A stretch of 64,000 nucleotides of DNA from Alphaproteobacteria bacterium (GCA_016869215.1 VGEP01000005.1:1-64000); one strand, 5' to 3'. Numbered from the stretch's first letter, positions 34,120 to 43,590 are shown. Numbers and translations: made by a program. Notes: a model not told the origin generated them from the sequence alone.

Positions 34120-35552
34120 CCGATCTCGCCTGGCTCGCCGTTGCCGAGGGCTCGGCGCTGGTCCGCGCCGGGAAGCTGTCGCCGGTGGAATGGACGCAGG
34201 CGCTGCTCGATCGGGTTGCCGCGGTCGACCCGGCCTACAACTCGTTCCTCGCCGTCACCGCCGACTTGGCGCTCGCGCAGGCGAAGCAGGCCGAGGCGGA
34301 GATCGCGAAGGGCGAATGGCGCGGGCCGATGCACGGCGTGCCGTACGCGGCGAAAGACATTTTCGACGTCGAGGGCCTTCCGACCACCTGCCATTCGAAA
34401 ATCCGCATCGGCCACCGCGCCAGGTTCGACGCGTTCACGATCCGCAGATTGCGCGAGGCCGGCGCGGTGCTGATCGGCAAGACCGCGCTGCACGAATTCG
34501 CGACCGGCGGACCGGCCTTCGACCTGCCCTGGCCGCCGGCGCGCAACCCCTGGAACCGCGACCGGCATCCCGGCGGCTCGTCGAGCGGCTCGGGCGCGGC
34601 GCTCGCCGCGGGGCTCGTGCCCGCGGCGCTCGGCACCGACACCGGCGGCTCGGTGCGCAACCCGGCGACCTGCTGCGGCATTGTCGGGATCAAGCCGACC
34701 TATGGCGCGGTGTCGCTCGCGGGCGTGTTTCCGCTGACGCATTCGCTCGACCACGTCGGGCCGATGACGCGCAACGTGGAGGACAATGCGATCCTCTACC
34801 AGGCCATCGCGGGTCACGATCCGGACGATCCGACCAGCACATGGCGGCCTGTCGACGATTGCCTGAAAGACCTGAAGTCCGGCATCAAGGGGCTTCGGAT
34901 CGGCGTGATCGAGCATTTCTACACCGAGGACGCGAAGGCCGATCCCGATCAGGTCCGCGGCATCAATGCGGCAATCGACGTGCTGCGCCGGCTCGGCGCG
35001 CGGGTGCGCACGGTGCGGCTGTCGCCGCTGCCGTTGTGGACCGATTGCAACCGCACCATCCACGCATCGGAAGCGTACGCCATCCACGAGCGCGACCTGC
35101 AATCGCGGCCCGAGGACTTCGCGATGCTGACGCGCAACCGGATGCTGCCGGGCGCGTTCGTACCGGCTTCGAAATACATCAAGGCGCAGCAGCTGCGCGC
35201 GGCGCTGTGCCGCGAGTTCGACGAGGCGATGCAGGGTCTCGACGCGGTGGTGACGCTGTCGAGCCTGCTCATGCCCTGCGCCATCGATGACACGGCTGCG
35301 GTGTTGCGGACCTACGACCAGCAATGCCGGCTGGTGTTCAACGTCACCGGCACGGCGGCGATCTCGGTGCCGACCGGTTTCAGCGCCGACGGCATGCCGC
35401 TGGCGATGCAGATCGCCGGCCGCTCGTTTAGCGAGCCGACGATCTACCGCATCGCGCAGGCCTACTGCGAAGCAGCCGGCACTTGCATCGGCAGCGATCC
35501 AAAAACCCAACCGAAGTTGATTTCCGCCGCACGCCCCGCGGCGGCAGAGTAG
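34116..35552 (+). CDS. Amidase signature family enzyme
   Basis: 478-aa hydrolase. The Ser-cisSer-Lys triad is visible: Lys80 in YAAKDIF, the cis-Ser in HPGGSSSGSG (about 155-157) and nucleophile Ser179 in GTDTGGSVRNP. The family hydrolyses amides, ureides or aminoacyl amides in the cytoplasm. Length fits GatA/AtzE-like members. It overlaps by four bases a 67-aa GatC/AtzG-like peptide, and follows a Rieske oxygenase gene, so an amide-bearing aromatic or ureide could be the substrate. It is followed 20 bp later by a PuuE-like gene. Confidence 0.9.
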   Translation: MTDLAWLAVAEGSALVRAGKLSPVEWTQALLDRVAAVDPAYNSFLAVTADLALAQAKQAEAEIAKGEWRGPMHGVPYAAKDIFDVEGLPTTCHSKIRIGHRARFDAFTIRRLREAGAVLIGKTALHEFATGGPAFDLPWPPARNPWNRDRHPGGSSSGSGAALAAGLVPAALGTDTGGSVRNPATCCGIVGIKPTYGAVSLAGVFPLTHSLDHVGPMTRNVEDNAILYQAIAGHDPDDPTSTWRPVDDCLKDLKSGIKGLRIGVIEHFYTEDAKADPDQVRGINAAIDVLRRLGARVRTVRLSPLPLWTDCNRTIHASEAYAIHERDLQSRPEDFAMLTRNRMLPGAFVPASKYIKAQQLRAALCREFDEAMQGLDAVVTLSSLLMPCAIDDTAAVLRTYDQQCRLVFNVTGTAAISVPTGFSADGMPLAMQIAGRSFSEPTIYRIAQAYCEAAGTCIGSDPKTQPKLISAARPAAAE

Positions 35553-35572
35553 CGCAATCACCCGGAGTGCCC

Positions 35573-36463
35573 ATGACCACCTACCCGCGCGACCGCTTTT
35601 CCTATTCCTCGCCGTTCACGCGGCCAAGACTCAAGCTGCCCGGCAAGGGCCGCATGATCGTTTGGTCGGTGGTCAACATCGAGGAATGGGAGATCACCCG
35701 GCCGATGGCGCGGCAGCTTTCGATCGCGCCGCAGGGCCAGAGCGCGATCCCCGACATGCCGAACTGGACCTGGTACGAGTACGGCATGCGGGTCGGCTTC
35801 TGGCGGCTGATGCGCGCGCTGAAGAAAGCCAAGGTCACGCCGACCATGTCGCTCAACGCCCGGGTCTGCGAAACCTATCCCGAGGCGACGGCCGCCGCGC
35901 GCGACGCCGGCTGGGAGTTCATGGCGCATTCCTACGTGCAGATGCCGATCCAGCAGATCGCCGACAAGCAGGCCGAGATCATGCAGCAGTCGATCGACAT
36001 CCTGCAGAAGTTCACCGGCAAGTTCCCCTACGGCTGGCTCGGGCCGGGGCGCGGGCAGATGTTCGACACGCTCGATCACGTGGCGAAGGCCGGCTTCACC
36101 TGGTTCGGCGATTGGGTGCTCGACGACCAGCCGATCTGGGTCAAGACCGCGAACGGGCCGCTGGTCGCGATCCCCTATTCGGCGGAGATCAACGACATCA
36201 CCATGATGGTGTCGCACCATCACGAGTCCGACGTGCTGTTCAGCCGCACCAGGGACGCGTTCGACCGGCTCTATCTGGAGAGCAAGGAGTCGACGCGCAT
36301 CCTAGCCATCGGCGTGCATCCCTACGTCACCGGCCAGGCGCACCGCATCAAGTATTTCGAGCAGCTCTACGCCTACATCAACAAGCATCCCGGCGTGGTG
36401 CACTGGACCGGCCAGCAGATTCACGACTGGTTCGTGAAGCAGGTGCCGAAGCCGCGCGATTGA
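35573..36463 (+). CDS. PuuE/allantoinase-like deacetylase-fold protein (paralogue)
   Basis: 296-aa NodB-fold protein, clearly paralogous to 25130-26032. The catalytic-Asp region is replaced by WSVVNIEEWEITRPM (Asn35, Glu37). Shared blocks are PNWTWYEYGMRVGFW, GWEFMAHSYVQMPIQ, YGWLGPGRGQ and GVHPYVTGQAHRIKYFE. The missing canonical Asp argues against classic sugar N-deacetylation and for a PuuE-like amide/ureide hydrolase. The start at 35573 lies 20 bp after the amidase stop, with CGGAGTGCCC before it. It is followed by a Bug receptor. Confidence 0.82.
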   Translation: MTTYPRDRFSYSSPFTRPRLKLPGKGRMIVWSVVNIEEWEITRPMARQLSIAPQGQSAIPDMPNWTWYEYGMRVGFWRLMRALKKAKVTPTMSLNARVCETYPEATAAARDAGWEFMAHSYVQMPIQQIADKQAEIMQQSIDILQKFTGKFPYGWLGPGRGQMFDTLDHVAKAGFTWFGDWVLDDQPIWVKTANGPLVAIPYSAEINDITMMVSHHHESDVLFSRTRDAFDRLYLESKESTRILAIGVHPYVTGQAHRIKYFEQLYAYINKHPGVVHWTGQQIHDWFVKQVPKPRD

Positions 36464-36544
36464 GGCTGTGACCCGGCTGTGGGACCCCGGTGCGCCTGCT
36501 ATAGTGCGCGCAACCACAAACGACGCGCCTTGGGGATTACAGCC

Positions 36545-37537
36545 ATGACTTCGCATCTGCGCCGCCTGGCGCTCATCGTCGCTTGCTTCACGCTCGCAGC
36601 GCTCGGAAGCGCCGCCGCCCAATCGGACTACCCGAACAAGCCGGTCCGCATCGTCGTCGACTCGGCGGCCGGCAGCGCTAACGACGCGGCGCTGCGCATC
36701 CTCGCCGACCGGCTCAGCCGCATCTGGAACCAGCAGGTGCTGACGCTGAACCAGCCCGGCGCCGGCGGGGGCATTTCCGCACGCGTGGCGGCGGAAGCGC
36801 CGAACGACGGCTACACGCTCTACATGCCGGCGACCTCGCCGTTCCTGGCGCTGCCCGGCGCGCCCGGCGTCGCGCCCAACCTGCCGATTCAACTGCCGAA
36901 GGACTTTGCCGCCATCAGTATCATCCTGGAGCAGCCGCTGTACATCGGCGCATCGCACAAATCCGGCATCAACACCATTGCCGACGTGATCAGGATGGCG
37001 AAGGAGAAGCCCGGCCAGGTCTCCTACGCGGCGACCGGCCGCGGCCGGCTTACCCACCTGACCATGCTGCTGCTGGAGCAGCGCGCCGGCATTCAGCTTC
37101 AGCTCATTCCCTACGCCGGAGGACCGGCGCAGGCGATGAACGACGTGATGAGCGGCCGCGTGCCACTGGTACTCGACGGCTACGCGGGCCTCGCACCGGC
37201 CATCAAGGGCAACCTGATCAAGGGTCTCGCGTCCACAGCGATGAAGCGGCCGCCCGGATTCGAGAACCTGCCGACCATCGCCGAAACCATTCCCGGCTTC
37301 TTCGTCGGCGCCTGGAACGTGATGCTGGCGCCTGCCGGCACGCCGCAGGCGATCGTCCGCAAGGTGAACGCCGACCTGAAGATCGTGCTGGCCGACCCCG
37401 ACGTCGCCTCGAAGCTTGCGGCCAACGGCGGCTTCGTCCGGCACTCGACGCCGGAGGAGGTCGTGACGTTCGTGCAGAACGAGCAGAAGACCTGGCGGCC
37501 GATCATGGAGCAGGTGGCGAAGGACGCGAAGAAGTAG
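36545..37537 (+). CDS. Bug/TctC-family solute receptor
   Basis: 330-aa periplasmic binding protein. The signal peptide is MTSHLRRLALIVACFTLAALGSAAAQ; the mature part starts DYPNKPVRIVVDSAAGSANDAALR. The later segments PGAGGGISARVAAEAPNDGYTLY and FENLPTIAETIPGFFVGAWN are typical. There is no TctAB partner nearby. It is the last plus-strand gene of the oxygenase, amidase and PuuE-like run, and probably delivers or senses their substrate. The gap of 81 bp upstream has no recognised site. Confidence 0.9.
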   Translation: MTSHLRRLALIVACFTLAALGSAAAQSDYPNKPVRIVVDSAAGSANDAALRILADRLSRIWNQQVLTLNQPGAGGGISARVAAEAPNDGYTLYMPATSPFLALPGAPGVAPNLPIQLPKDFAAISIILEQPLYIGASHKSGINTIADVIRMAKEKPGQVSYAATGRGRLTHLTMLLLEQRAGIQLQLIPYAGGPAQAMNDVMSGRVPLVLDGYAGLAPAIKGNLIKGLASTAMKRPPGFENLPTIAETIPGFFVGAWNVMLAPAGTPQAIVRKVNADLKIVLADPDVASKLAANGGFVRHSTPEEVVTFVQNEQKTWRPIMEQVAKDAKK

Positions 37538-37562
37538 GAACGGAGCGGGAAGCTCTTGCAGA

Positions 37563-38402
37563 TCAGAGCGAGGGCAGGCGCCCCCTCGCCTCCTCGGCGG
37601 CGTCTTCCATCGCCATGAAGACCGCGCCCTCTTTCGACATCTGCTCTACCAATCCTTCCAACGCGAGCATCCGGTAGCCGCGGCCGATGACATAGGGGTG
37701 CATGGTGATGGTCAGCACTCCCCAGTCCACCGCCTTCTTCATGTAGAGAAATTCGTCGAGCCAGCTCTGCATCACCGCGCGCGCCGGCTGCAGGCCGGGC
37801 GCGACCGTCTGCGGCGTGCGGATGAACTCGAAATGCGGGTGGTCGTCGAGCGACCACGAGATCGGCATCTCGATCAGATCGGTCGGCGCGCCGAACACAT
37901 AGAGCTTGCCGAGCTCCGCCACGTCGCCCCGCCGAGCGCGATAGGGCACATAATCCGCACCCATCAGGCTCGAGTCGTAGCGAAAGCCGTATTTGATCAG
38001 GAGATCGACGGTGTGCGGACTGAGGTCCCACGACGGCGAGCGATAGCCGCGCGCGGTGCGGCCTGTGAGCTTGCGGATGTTCTCGTTGGCGCGGACGAGA
38101 TCAGCCTCCTCCTCGTCGCGGGTCTGATTGGCGTTCGGGATATGCGCCCAGGAGTGGTGCCCGATCTCGTGACCGGCCTCGGCCACCGCGGCGCTCTCCC
38201 TCGGCCAGCTTTCGATGGTGAAGCCCGGCGTGAACCACGTGGTCCGAATGCCGCGCTCCTTCAGGAATTTGAGGATGCGGGGCGCGGCAGTGGTGGCGCC
38301 GAACTCACCGCGCGACAGCGGCGTCGGCGTCGTCATGCCGCGGGCGATGAAGCCCGACTGGGTGTCGAAGTCGAAGGTCAGGCATACGATGTGGCGGGGC
38401 AT
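37563..38402 (-). CDS. Polysaccharide deacetylase (NodB) family protein
   Basis: 279-aa protein with a mostly canonical NodB core. LTFDFDTQ (Asp11, Asp13) is the catalytic/metal Asp motif, GHEIGHHSWAH (His82, His83, His87) supplies metal histidines, and RGYRSPSWDL is motif 3. LTITMHPYVIGRGYRM is the C-terminal motif. It lacks a signal peptide, so action in the cytoplasm on an N-acyl or cyclic amide substrate is more likely than on cell-wall sugar. It converges on the Bug gene with 25 bp between, and is divergent from a Gfo/Idh gene. Confidence 0.85.
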   Translation of the reverse strand: MPRHIVCLTFDFDTQSGFIARGMTTPTPLSRGEFGATTAAPRILKFLKERGIRTTWFTPGFTIESWPRESAAVAEAGHEIGHHSWAHIPNANQTRDEEEADLVRANENIRKLTGRTARGYRSPSWDLSPHTVDLLIKYGFRYDSSLMGADYVPYRARRGDVAELGKLYVFGAPTDLIEMPISWSLDDHPHFEFIRTPQTVAPGLQPARAVMQSWLDEFLYMKKAVDWGVLTITMHPYVIGRGYRMLALEGLVEQMSKEGAVFMAMEDAAEEARGRLPSL

Positions 38403-38464
38403 GGTCTCACTCGTAGGCAGGCGCAGCGGCGGCGACTATAACACTGCGTCGGCAAGGAACGCGC

Positions 38465-39610
38465 ATGGCCACCCACACCATCGGCATCGTCGTCAACGGC
38501 GCCACCGGGCGCATCGCCTCGACCCAGCATCTCGCCAACGCGCTGGCCCCGATCCGGGACGAAGGCGGCCTGAGCGCGGGCGCCGACCGCATCGTGCCGC
38601 GGCCGATGCTGGCCGGGCGCAACGCCGAGAAGCTCGCAGAGATCGGAAAGCGCCACAACGTGGAATGGGCCACGGACCTCGATGCGGTGCTGTCCGACCC
38701 CGCGTTCCCGGTGTTCTTCGACGCCGCGGCGACGCAGCAGCGCGAGGCGTCGCTCACCCGCGCGATCGCGGCCGGCAAGCACATCTATTCAGAGAAGCCG
38801 GTGGCGCTGTCCGCCGAGCGCGGGTTCGAGCTGTTGCGCGCGGCGCAGGCGCGCGGGGTCAAGCACGGGGCGGTCGAGGACAAGCTCGGCCTGCCGGGAT
38901 TGCAGAAGCTCGCGCGCGTCGCCGCATCCGGCGCACTCGGCCGCGTCGTCAACTTTCGCCTGGAGTTCGGCTGGTGGGTGTTTGACGGCACCGAAGTGCC
39001 CTGCCAGCGGCCGAGCTGGAACTACCGCAGGTCGGGCGGCGGCGGACTGATCCTCGATATGTATCCGCACTGGCGCTACGTGATCGAGAACACGCTCGGG
39101 CCCATGCGCCGCGTCAGCACTGCCATGTCGACCGCGACGCCGGAGCGGATCGACGAGGCGGGCGCACGCTACTCCGTCGATGTCGAGGACAACGCCGCCA
39201 CGCTGATCGAACTGCAAAGCGGCGCCATCGGCACGATCCTGTCGTCCTGGGCGACGCGGGTGCGGCGCGACGATCTCGTGACGTTCCAGATCGACGGAAC
39301 GCAGGGTTCGGCCCTGGCCGGCCTGCACAAATGCTGGACCTCAACCAACGCGAAGACGCCGCGCACCGCGCATTTCAACATCGCGAGCGATCTCAACATC
39401 GACTACCGCGCGCACTGGGACGAGGTCGCCGAAGCCGGCCCGTTCAAGAATCCGTACCGGATCGGCTGGGAGAACTTCCTGCGCCACGTCGCCACCGGCG
39501 CGCCGATGCAGGCCGACCTCGCCGCCGGCATCCGCGACGTGCAGTTCGCCGAAGCCTGCTATCGCAGCATGAAGGAAGCCCGATGGATCGACCTCGCACC
39601 GCACTCGTAA
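38465..39610 (+). CDS. Gfo/Idh/MocA-family dehydrogenase
   Basis: 381-aa NAD(P)-dependent oxidoreductase. Its Rossmann start is IGIVVNGATGRIASTQHL, a TGxxGxxG-like variant rather than strict GxGxxG. The family motif GKHIYSEKPVAL and the central LGRVVNFRLEFGWWVFDG follow. The C-terminal part has the beta sheet that shapes the active site. The end overlaps the next SDR gene by 28 bases, which indicates an operon. Probable role is oxidation of a sugar-like or cyclic diol compound; the substrate is unknown. Confidence 0.86.
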   Translation: MATHTIGIVVNGATGRIASTQHLANALAPIRDEGGLSAGADRIVPRPMLAGRNAEKLAEIGKRHNVEWATDLDAVLSDPAFPVFFDAAATQQREASLTRAIAAGKHIYSEKPVALSAERGFELLRAAQARGVKHGAVEDKLGLPGLQKLARVAASGALGRVVNFRLEFGWWVFDGTEVPCQRPSWNYRRSGGGGLILDMYPHWRYVIENTLGPMRRVSTAMSTATPERIDEAGARYSVDVEDNAATLIELQSGAIGTILSSWATRVRRDDLVTFQIDGTQGSALAGLHKCWTSTNAKTPRTAHFNIASDLNIDYRAHWDEVAEAGPFKNPYRIGWENFLRHVATGAPMQADLAAGIRDVQFAEACYRSMKEARWIDLAPHS

Positions 39611-40332
39611 CCGGCACCGCCGCTGGCCTCGGCCGCGCCATTGCCGCGGCGCTGGCGCGCGAGGGCTACGATCTCGCGTTGACCGATCTTCGCACGGACA
39701 TGCTGAAGAACACGCTGGCGCATTCGGACATCGCCAAGCGCAAGGCTGTCCCGATCGCGCTCGACCTGCGTTCGCAGGACAGCATCGCGGCGGCCCTCGC
39801 CAAGGCGGCCGCGGAGCTGGGCGCGCTCGATCTGCTGGTCAACAACGCGGGCCGTGCGCTGCTCAAACCGGTGGTCGACGTCGCCGACGCCGAATGGGAC
39901 GACGTCATCGACATCAACCTCAAGGGCGCATTCTTCCTGTCGCAGCAATTCGGCAGGCACTGCATCGCGCACGGGCGGCCGGGCGTCATCGTCAGCATGG
40001 CCTCGACCCACGGCATGACCGGCATCGCAGGACGGTCGGTCTACGGCATCTCCAAGGCGGGCCTGATCCAGATGACGCGGATGCTGGCGATCGAATGGGC
40101 CGACAAGAGCATCCGCGTCAACGCCATTGCGCCCACCACGGTGATGACGGAATCGCGCCAGCAGCTCCTGAGCGATCCAAAGGCGCGCGAGGCCGCGCTG
40201 TCGCGCATCCCGACACGGCGCTTCGCGACGCCCGAGGAGATCGCGGCCGCCGTGGTCTATCTCGCAAGCCCCGGCGCGGCCTCCGTCACCGGGCATACGC
40301 TGACGGTCGACGGCGGGCTGACGGCAGTTTGA
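39583..40332 (+). CDS. Short-chain dehydrogenase/reductase
   Basis: 249-aa SDR. TALVTGTAAGLGRAIAAAL is the cofactor motif, LVNNAGRALL the NNAG motif, and catalytic residues are in VSMASTHG (Ser) and SVYGISKAGLI (Tyr, Lys). It ends with HTLTVDGGLTAV. The start at 39583 lies within the preceding Gfo/Idh gene, preceded by GAAGGAAGCCCG, so the pair is co-translated. Probably works in sequence with that dehydrogenase on the same metabolite. It converges with the LLM monooxygenase gene (3 bp gap). Confidence 0.89.
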   Translation: MDRPRTALVTGTAAGLGRAIAAALAREGYDLALTDLRTDMLKNTLAHSDIAKRKAVPIALDLRSQDSIAAALAKAAAELGALDLLVNNAGRALLKPVVDVADAEWDDVIDINLKGAFFLSQQFGRHCIAHGRPGVIVSMASTHGMTGIAGRSVYGISKAGLIQMTRMLAIEWADKSIRVNAIAPTTVMTESRQQLLSDPKAREAALSRIPTRRFATPEEIAAAVVYLASPGAASVTGHTLTVDGGLTAV

Positions 40333-40335
40333 GCG

Positions 40336-41445
40336 TCATGCCGCCGCCGACTTGCCGATCGCAGCGTTGACTCGCGGCAGCACCTGCTCGGCCATGAGCT
40401 GCATCGAACGCTTGCCGAGCGCGGGATCGACCCAGTCCATGCCGGCATAGACGATCTCGCCGAAGTCGCCGATCTCCTCGCGCAGCGCGAGGATCTGGTC
40501 GACCACCTTGTTGACACCGCCGAAGATCACGCAATTGTCCATCACGTAGTCGAGCGTGATGTCGTCGTCCGGCTGGTCCTTGTAGCTCTTGAACACGTAC
40601 AGCCGCTTGCCGCGCTTCATCTTGGTCCACATCTGCGACCAGTAGAACTCGTACGGATTGTTCGCGCCGGTGCGCGCGTAGCGCTCCGCGGTCTTGTCGT
40701 CGTCGGCAACGAAGATGGTGCGCGCAACGCGCCAATCCTCGACCTTCGGCGCGACGCCGACCTCGGCCTTGCCCTTGCAGTAGTTCTCCCAATGTGACTT
40801 CAGGTGCTTGGAGAGCAGGAAGTTAGCCGACAGCGGATGGAAGTCGCGCTTGCCCATCAGAATGACGCCGGGCGAAAACGGCGCGACCACCGTGCCGACG
40901 ATCTCCGGCCGCGGCTGCTGGTACGGCTTGCCGAGGAAACCGACGCCGATCTCCAGCGCCTGGGTGCGGCGGGTCGAGACCTTGAAGCGGTTGTCGGGGA
41001 AGTCGATGTCGTACGGCGGCTCGCGCTCCCAGATCGCCAGGATCACGTCAATCGCCTCGGCGAACATCTTGTTGCGGTCCTGCTCCAGGATGTTCAGGGC
41101 CTCGGCGTCCGAAGTGAGCGCGCCGGGGCTGACGCCGAAAATGAAACGGCCCTCCGACATGTGGTCGAACATCGCCGCCTGCTGGGCGATCACCACCGGG
41201 TGGATCTGCGACAGATTGGACGTTCCGGTGGCAAGCTTGATCTGCTTGGTGTCGTGAATCAGCGTGGCGTTGAACATCATGCTGTTGGTGATGTTCTCGG
41301 CCTTGTCGGTCAGGTGCTCGCCCATGAAGGCGTCGTGGAAACCGAGCTTGTCGGCGAGGATGATCGCCTCGCGGTCCTCTTTCAGGGTCTCCGACCAGCT
41401 CCGGTCCAACGGGTGAACCGGCATCGTGAAATAGCCCAGTCTCAT
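40336..41445 (-). CDS. Luciferase-like (LLM) flavin-dependent monooxygenase
   Basis: 369-aa TIM-barrel protein. It begins MRLGYFTMPVHPL, then AIILADKLGFHDAFMGEHLTD and LATGTSNLSQIHPVVIAQQAAMFDHMSEGRFIFGVSPG, which are the bacterial luciferase family blocks. These enzymes use FMNH2 from a separate reductase to insert oxygen into heterocycles, alkanesulfonates or nitriles. The start at 41445 follows GGAGACTGGGA. Divergent from the ThDP enzyme gene, with 197 bp between, which would be a shared control region. Substrate unknown. Confidence 0.88.
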   Translation of the reverse strand: MRLGYFTMPVHPLDRSWSETLKEDREAIILADKLGFHDAFMGEHLTDKAENITNSMMFNATLIHDTKQIKLATGTSNLSQIHPVVIAQQAAMFDHMSEGRFIFGVSPGALTSDAEALNILEQDRNKMFAEAIDVILAIWEREPPYDIDFPDNRFKVSTRRTQALEIGVGFLGKPYQQPRPEIVGTVVAPFSPGVILMGKRDFHPLSANFLLSKHLKSHWENYCKGKAEVGVAPKVEDWRVARTIFVADDDKTAERYARTGANNPYEFYWSQMWTKMKRGKRLYVFKSYKDQPDDDITLDYVMDNCVIFGGVNKVVDQILALREEIGDFGEIVYAGMDWVDPALGKRSMQLMAEQVLPRVNAAIGKSAAA

Positions 41446-41642
41446 TCCCAGTCTCCGCTCCACGAACCGCTTTCATTTGCCACGAAACGCCCCTGTCTGT
41501 CTCCCTTTGATTGCGCCACCACACCGTGACGGAATTGCTGGGCTTGTCGCCGAAGCCTTGCTTCGGTAGGCACTGGTTTACCCTACTATCCACGGCGGAT
41601 CGCTACACTCTCGGCCGGCCAGACAGCGGAGAAAATCATTCC

Positions 41643-43451
41643 ATGCTCAAGCGCAACTCCGACAACCGGCTCAACGGCGGCCAGGTGATCGTCGACTACC
41701 TGATCCGCGAGAAGGTGCCCTACGCCTTCGGCCTGTGCGGTCACGGCAACATCCAATTCATCGATGCGCTTTACGAGCGCCAGGACGACATCAAGACCAT
41801 CTCGGTCCACCACGAGAGCGTCTGCGGCTTCATGGCAGACGCCTACTATCGCGTGAAGGGCAAGGCGGTTGCGACCTTCACCTCCTGCGGGCCCGGCTCG
41901 ATGAACATGCCGATTGCGCTCGCGACGGCGTACCTCGACTCGGTGCCGTTCCTCGCCGTCACCGGCAACGTGCCGACCAGCCAGTTCGGGCGCGGCGCGT
42001 TCCAGGAACTCTATCGCCATCACCAGGCCGACTTCCCCGACACCGTCCGCTCGGTCTGCAAGAAGGTCTACCAGCCGACCCGCGGCGAGCAGGTGCCGAT
42101 GATGGTCCGGCAGGCGTGGAAGACCATGGTCACCGGACGGCCCGGCCCGGTGGTGCTCGACGTGCCGTTCGACGTGTTCCTGGAGTCGGCCGCGGAAGAA
42201 ACACCGAAGCCTGAGGACTGGTGCGCCAATATATCCTCGCGCTGCGGCGCCGACCCAGAGGGCGTAGTGAAGGCGGTCGACATGCTGCTCTCAGCCGAGC
42301 GGCCGGTCATTCTGGTCGGCCAGGGCGTGAAATACGGCGGCGGCTGCGACGACCTGCTGGCGCTGGCGGAGAAGCTGCAAATTCCGGTGGCGCATTCCAT
42401 GAGCGGCATTGGCGCGATCTCGACGCACCATCCGCTGTCGCTGGGACTTCTCTCGCGCGGCGGCGCCTACCAGGCCAACGGCGCGGCGCGCCAGGCCGAC
42501 GTGCTGCTGGCGCTCGGCGTGCGTTTCGACGACCGCACCTCGTCGTCGTGGATTCCAGGCTACTCGTTCACCATCCCGCCGACCAAATTGATTCACGTCG
42601 ACATCGACCCCGAGGAGATCGGCCGCAACTATCCCGTGGCGCTCGGCCTGATGGCAGACGTGCGGACGTTCCTGCGCCAAGTGCTGGAGGAGCTCGCGCG
42701 CCGCAAGGGCGTGGCCGACGCCGCTGCGTCGCGCAGAAAGTGGCTCGCCACCATCGACGCCATGCGCAAGGAATGGGAGAAATTCATCGCGCCGGGCTTC
42801 GTGGACGACTCGACGCCGATCCATCCGCAGCGCGCCGCAGCCGAAATCGACAAGGCGCTGCCCGACGACGCCATCATGGTCAGCGACATCGGCGTGCACC
42901 ACAACTGGCTTTTGCAATTCTGCAAGCCCAAGCGCCCCGACAGCTTCATCGGCTGCATGGGCTTCGGCTCGATGGGCTTCGGGGTGGCGGGCGTGCTGGG
43001 CGCGAAGTTCGCCGCGCCCGACCGGCCTTGCGTGTCGGTGTGCGGCGACGGCGCGTTCTTCATGCACGCCAACGTGCTCGGCACCGCGGTCGAGTACAAT
43101 CTGCCGGTCGTCTGGGTGGTGTGGAACAATTACGCCTATGCATCCATTCGTGGATTGCAGCGCGGCTATCTCGACAAGCGCGAGCTTGCGACCGACTTCC
43201 GGCATCCGGCGACCGGCAAACCCTACAACCCGGACTTCGCGGCCATGGCGCGCTCGGCCGGCGTCGAGGGCGTGCGCGTCGACCGCGCGGGCGACATCGG
43301 CGACGCGGTGCGCAGGGCGATTGCCGCCAATAAGCCGTACCTGATCGACGTCAACATCGACGCCGACCAGAATCCGGGCGGCGCAGGCGTGTGGGAATTG
43401 CCGGGACTGGGCGTGAGCAAGGTCGCGATCGGGGGACGGTATCAGCCGTAA
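41643..43451 (+). CDS. Thiamine-diphosphate enzyme (acetolactate-synthase-like)
   Basis: 602-aa ThDP enzyme. The N-terminal PYR domain has the cofactor-activating Glu59 in VHHESVCGF; the central domain binds around GPVVLDVPFDVF; and the PP domain has the metal/ThDP motif CGDGAFFMHANVLG (Gly468-Asp469-Gly470) ending in WNNYAYASIRG. It could be an acetolactate synthase, sulfoacetaldehyde acetyltransferase, or 2-oxoacid decarboxylase type; the partner small subunit of acetolactate synthase is absent. It faces away from the LLM monooxygenase gene, so a catabolic function linked to it is inferred. The start at 41643 follows GCGGAGAAAATCATTCC. Confidence 0.87.
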   Translation: MLKRNSDNRLNGGQVIVDYLIREKVPYAFGLCGHGNIQFIDALYERQDDIKTISVHHESVCGFMADAYYRVKGKAVATFTSCGPGSMNMPIALATAYLDSVPFLAVTGNVPTSQFGRGAFQELYRHHQADFPDTVRSVCKKVYQPTRGEQVPMMVRQAWKTMVTGRPGPVVLDVPFDVFLESAAEETPKPEDWCANISSRCGADPEGVVKAVDMLLSAERPVILVGQGVKYGGGCDDLLALAEKLQIPVAHSMSGIGAISTHHPLSLGLLSRGGAYQANGAARQADVLLALGVRFDDRTSSSWIPGYSFTIPPTKLIHVDIDPEEIGRNYPVALGLMADVRTFLRQVLEELARRKGVADAAASRRKWLATIDAMRKEWEKFIAPGFVDDSTPIHPQRAAAEIDKALPDDAIMVSDIGVHHNWLLQFCKPKRPDSFIGCMGFGSMGFGVAGVLGAKFAAPDRPCVSVCGDGAFFMHANVLGTAVEYNLPVVWVVWNNYAYASIRGLQRGYLDKRELATDFRHPATGKPYNPDFAAMARSAGVEGVRVDRAGDIGDAVRRAIAANKPYLIDVNIDADQNPGGAGVWELPGLGVSKVAIGGRYQP

Positions 43452-43458
43452 CCCCTTC

Positions 43459-43501
43459 ACCTCCCCCGCGTGCGGGGGAGGTCGGCGCGCCCTTGCGCGC
43501 C
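43459..43501. terminator. Hairpins after the ThDP enzyme gene
   Basis: acctcccccgcgtgcgggggaggt (43459-43482) forms a 10-bp stem, and ggcgcgcccttgcgcgcc follows at 43484-43501. This sits 8 bp after the stop of the ThDP gene and probably ends its transcript; no T-tract is present, so it is a repeat-type hairpin. It is related to the hairpins at 13894 and 44158. Confidence 0.6.
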
Positions 43502-43590
43502 GGGCGGGGGAATTTCCGCTAAGCCAAATAGTGGCTAATGTCTCAGTTTGAATTTCCGAGGAAGAAGTATCTGTACAAAAAGGTTGCGTG

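Noticed and set aside
41643-43451. Biosynthetic acetolactate synthase (ilvB)
   Set aside because: No ilvN small subunit or ilvC follows, and the partner is a divergent LLM monooxygenase, so a catabolic ThDP enzyme is more likely.
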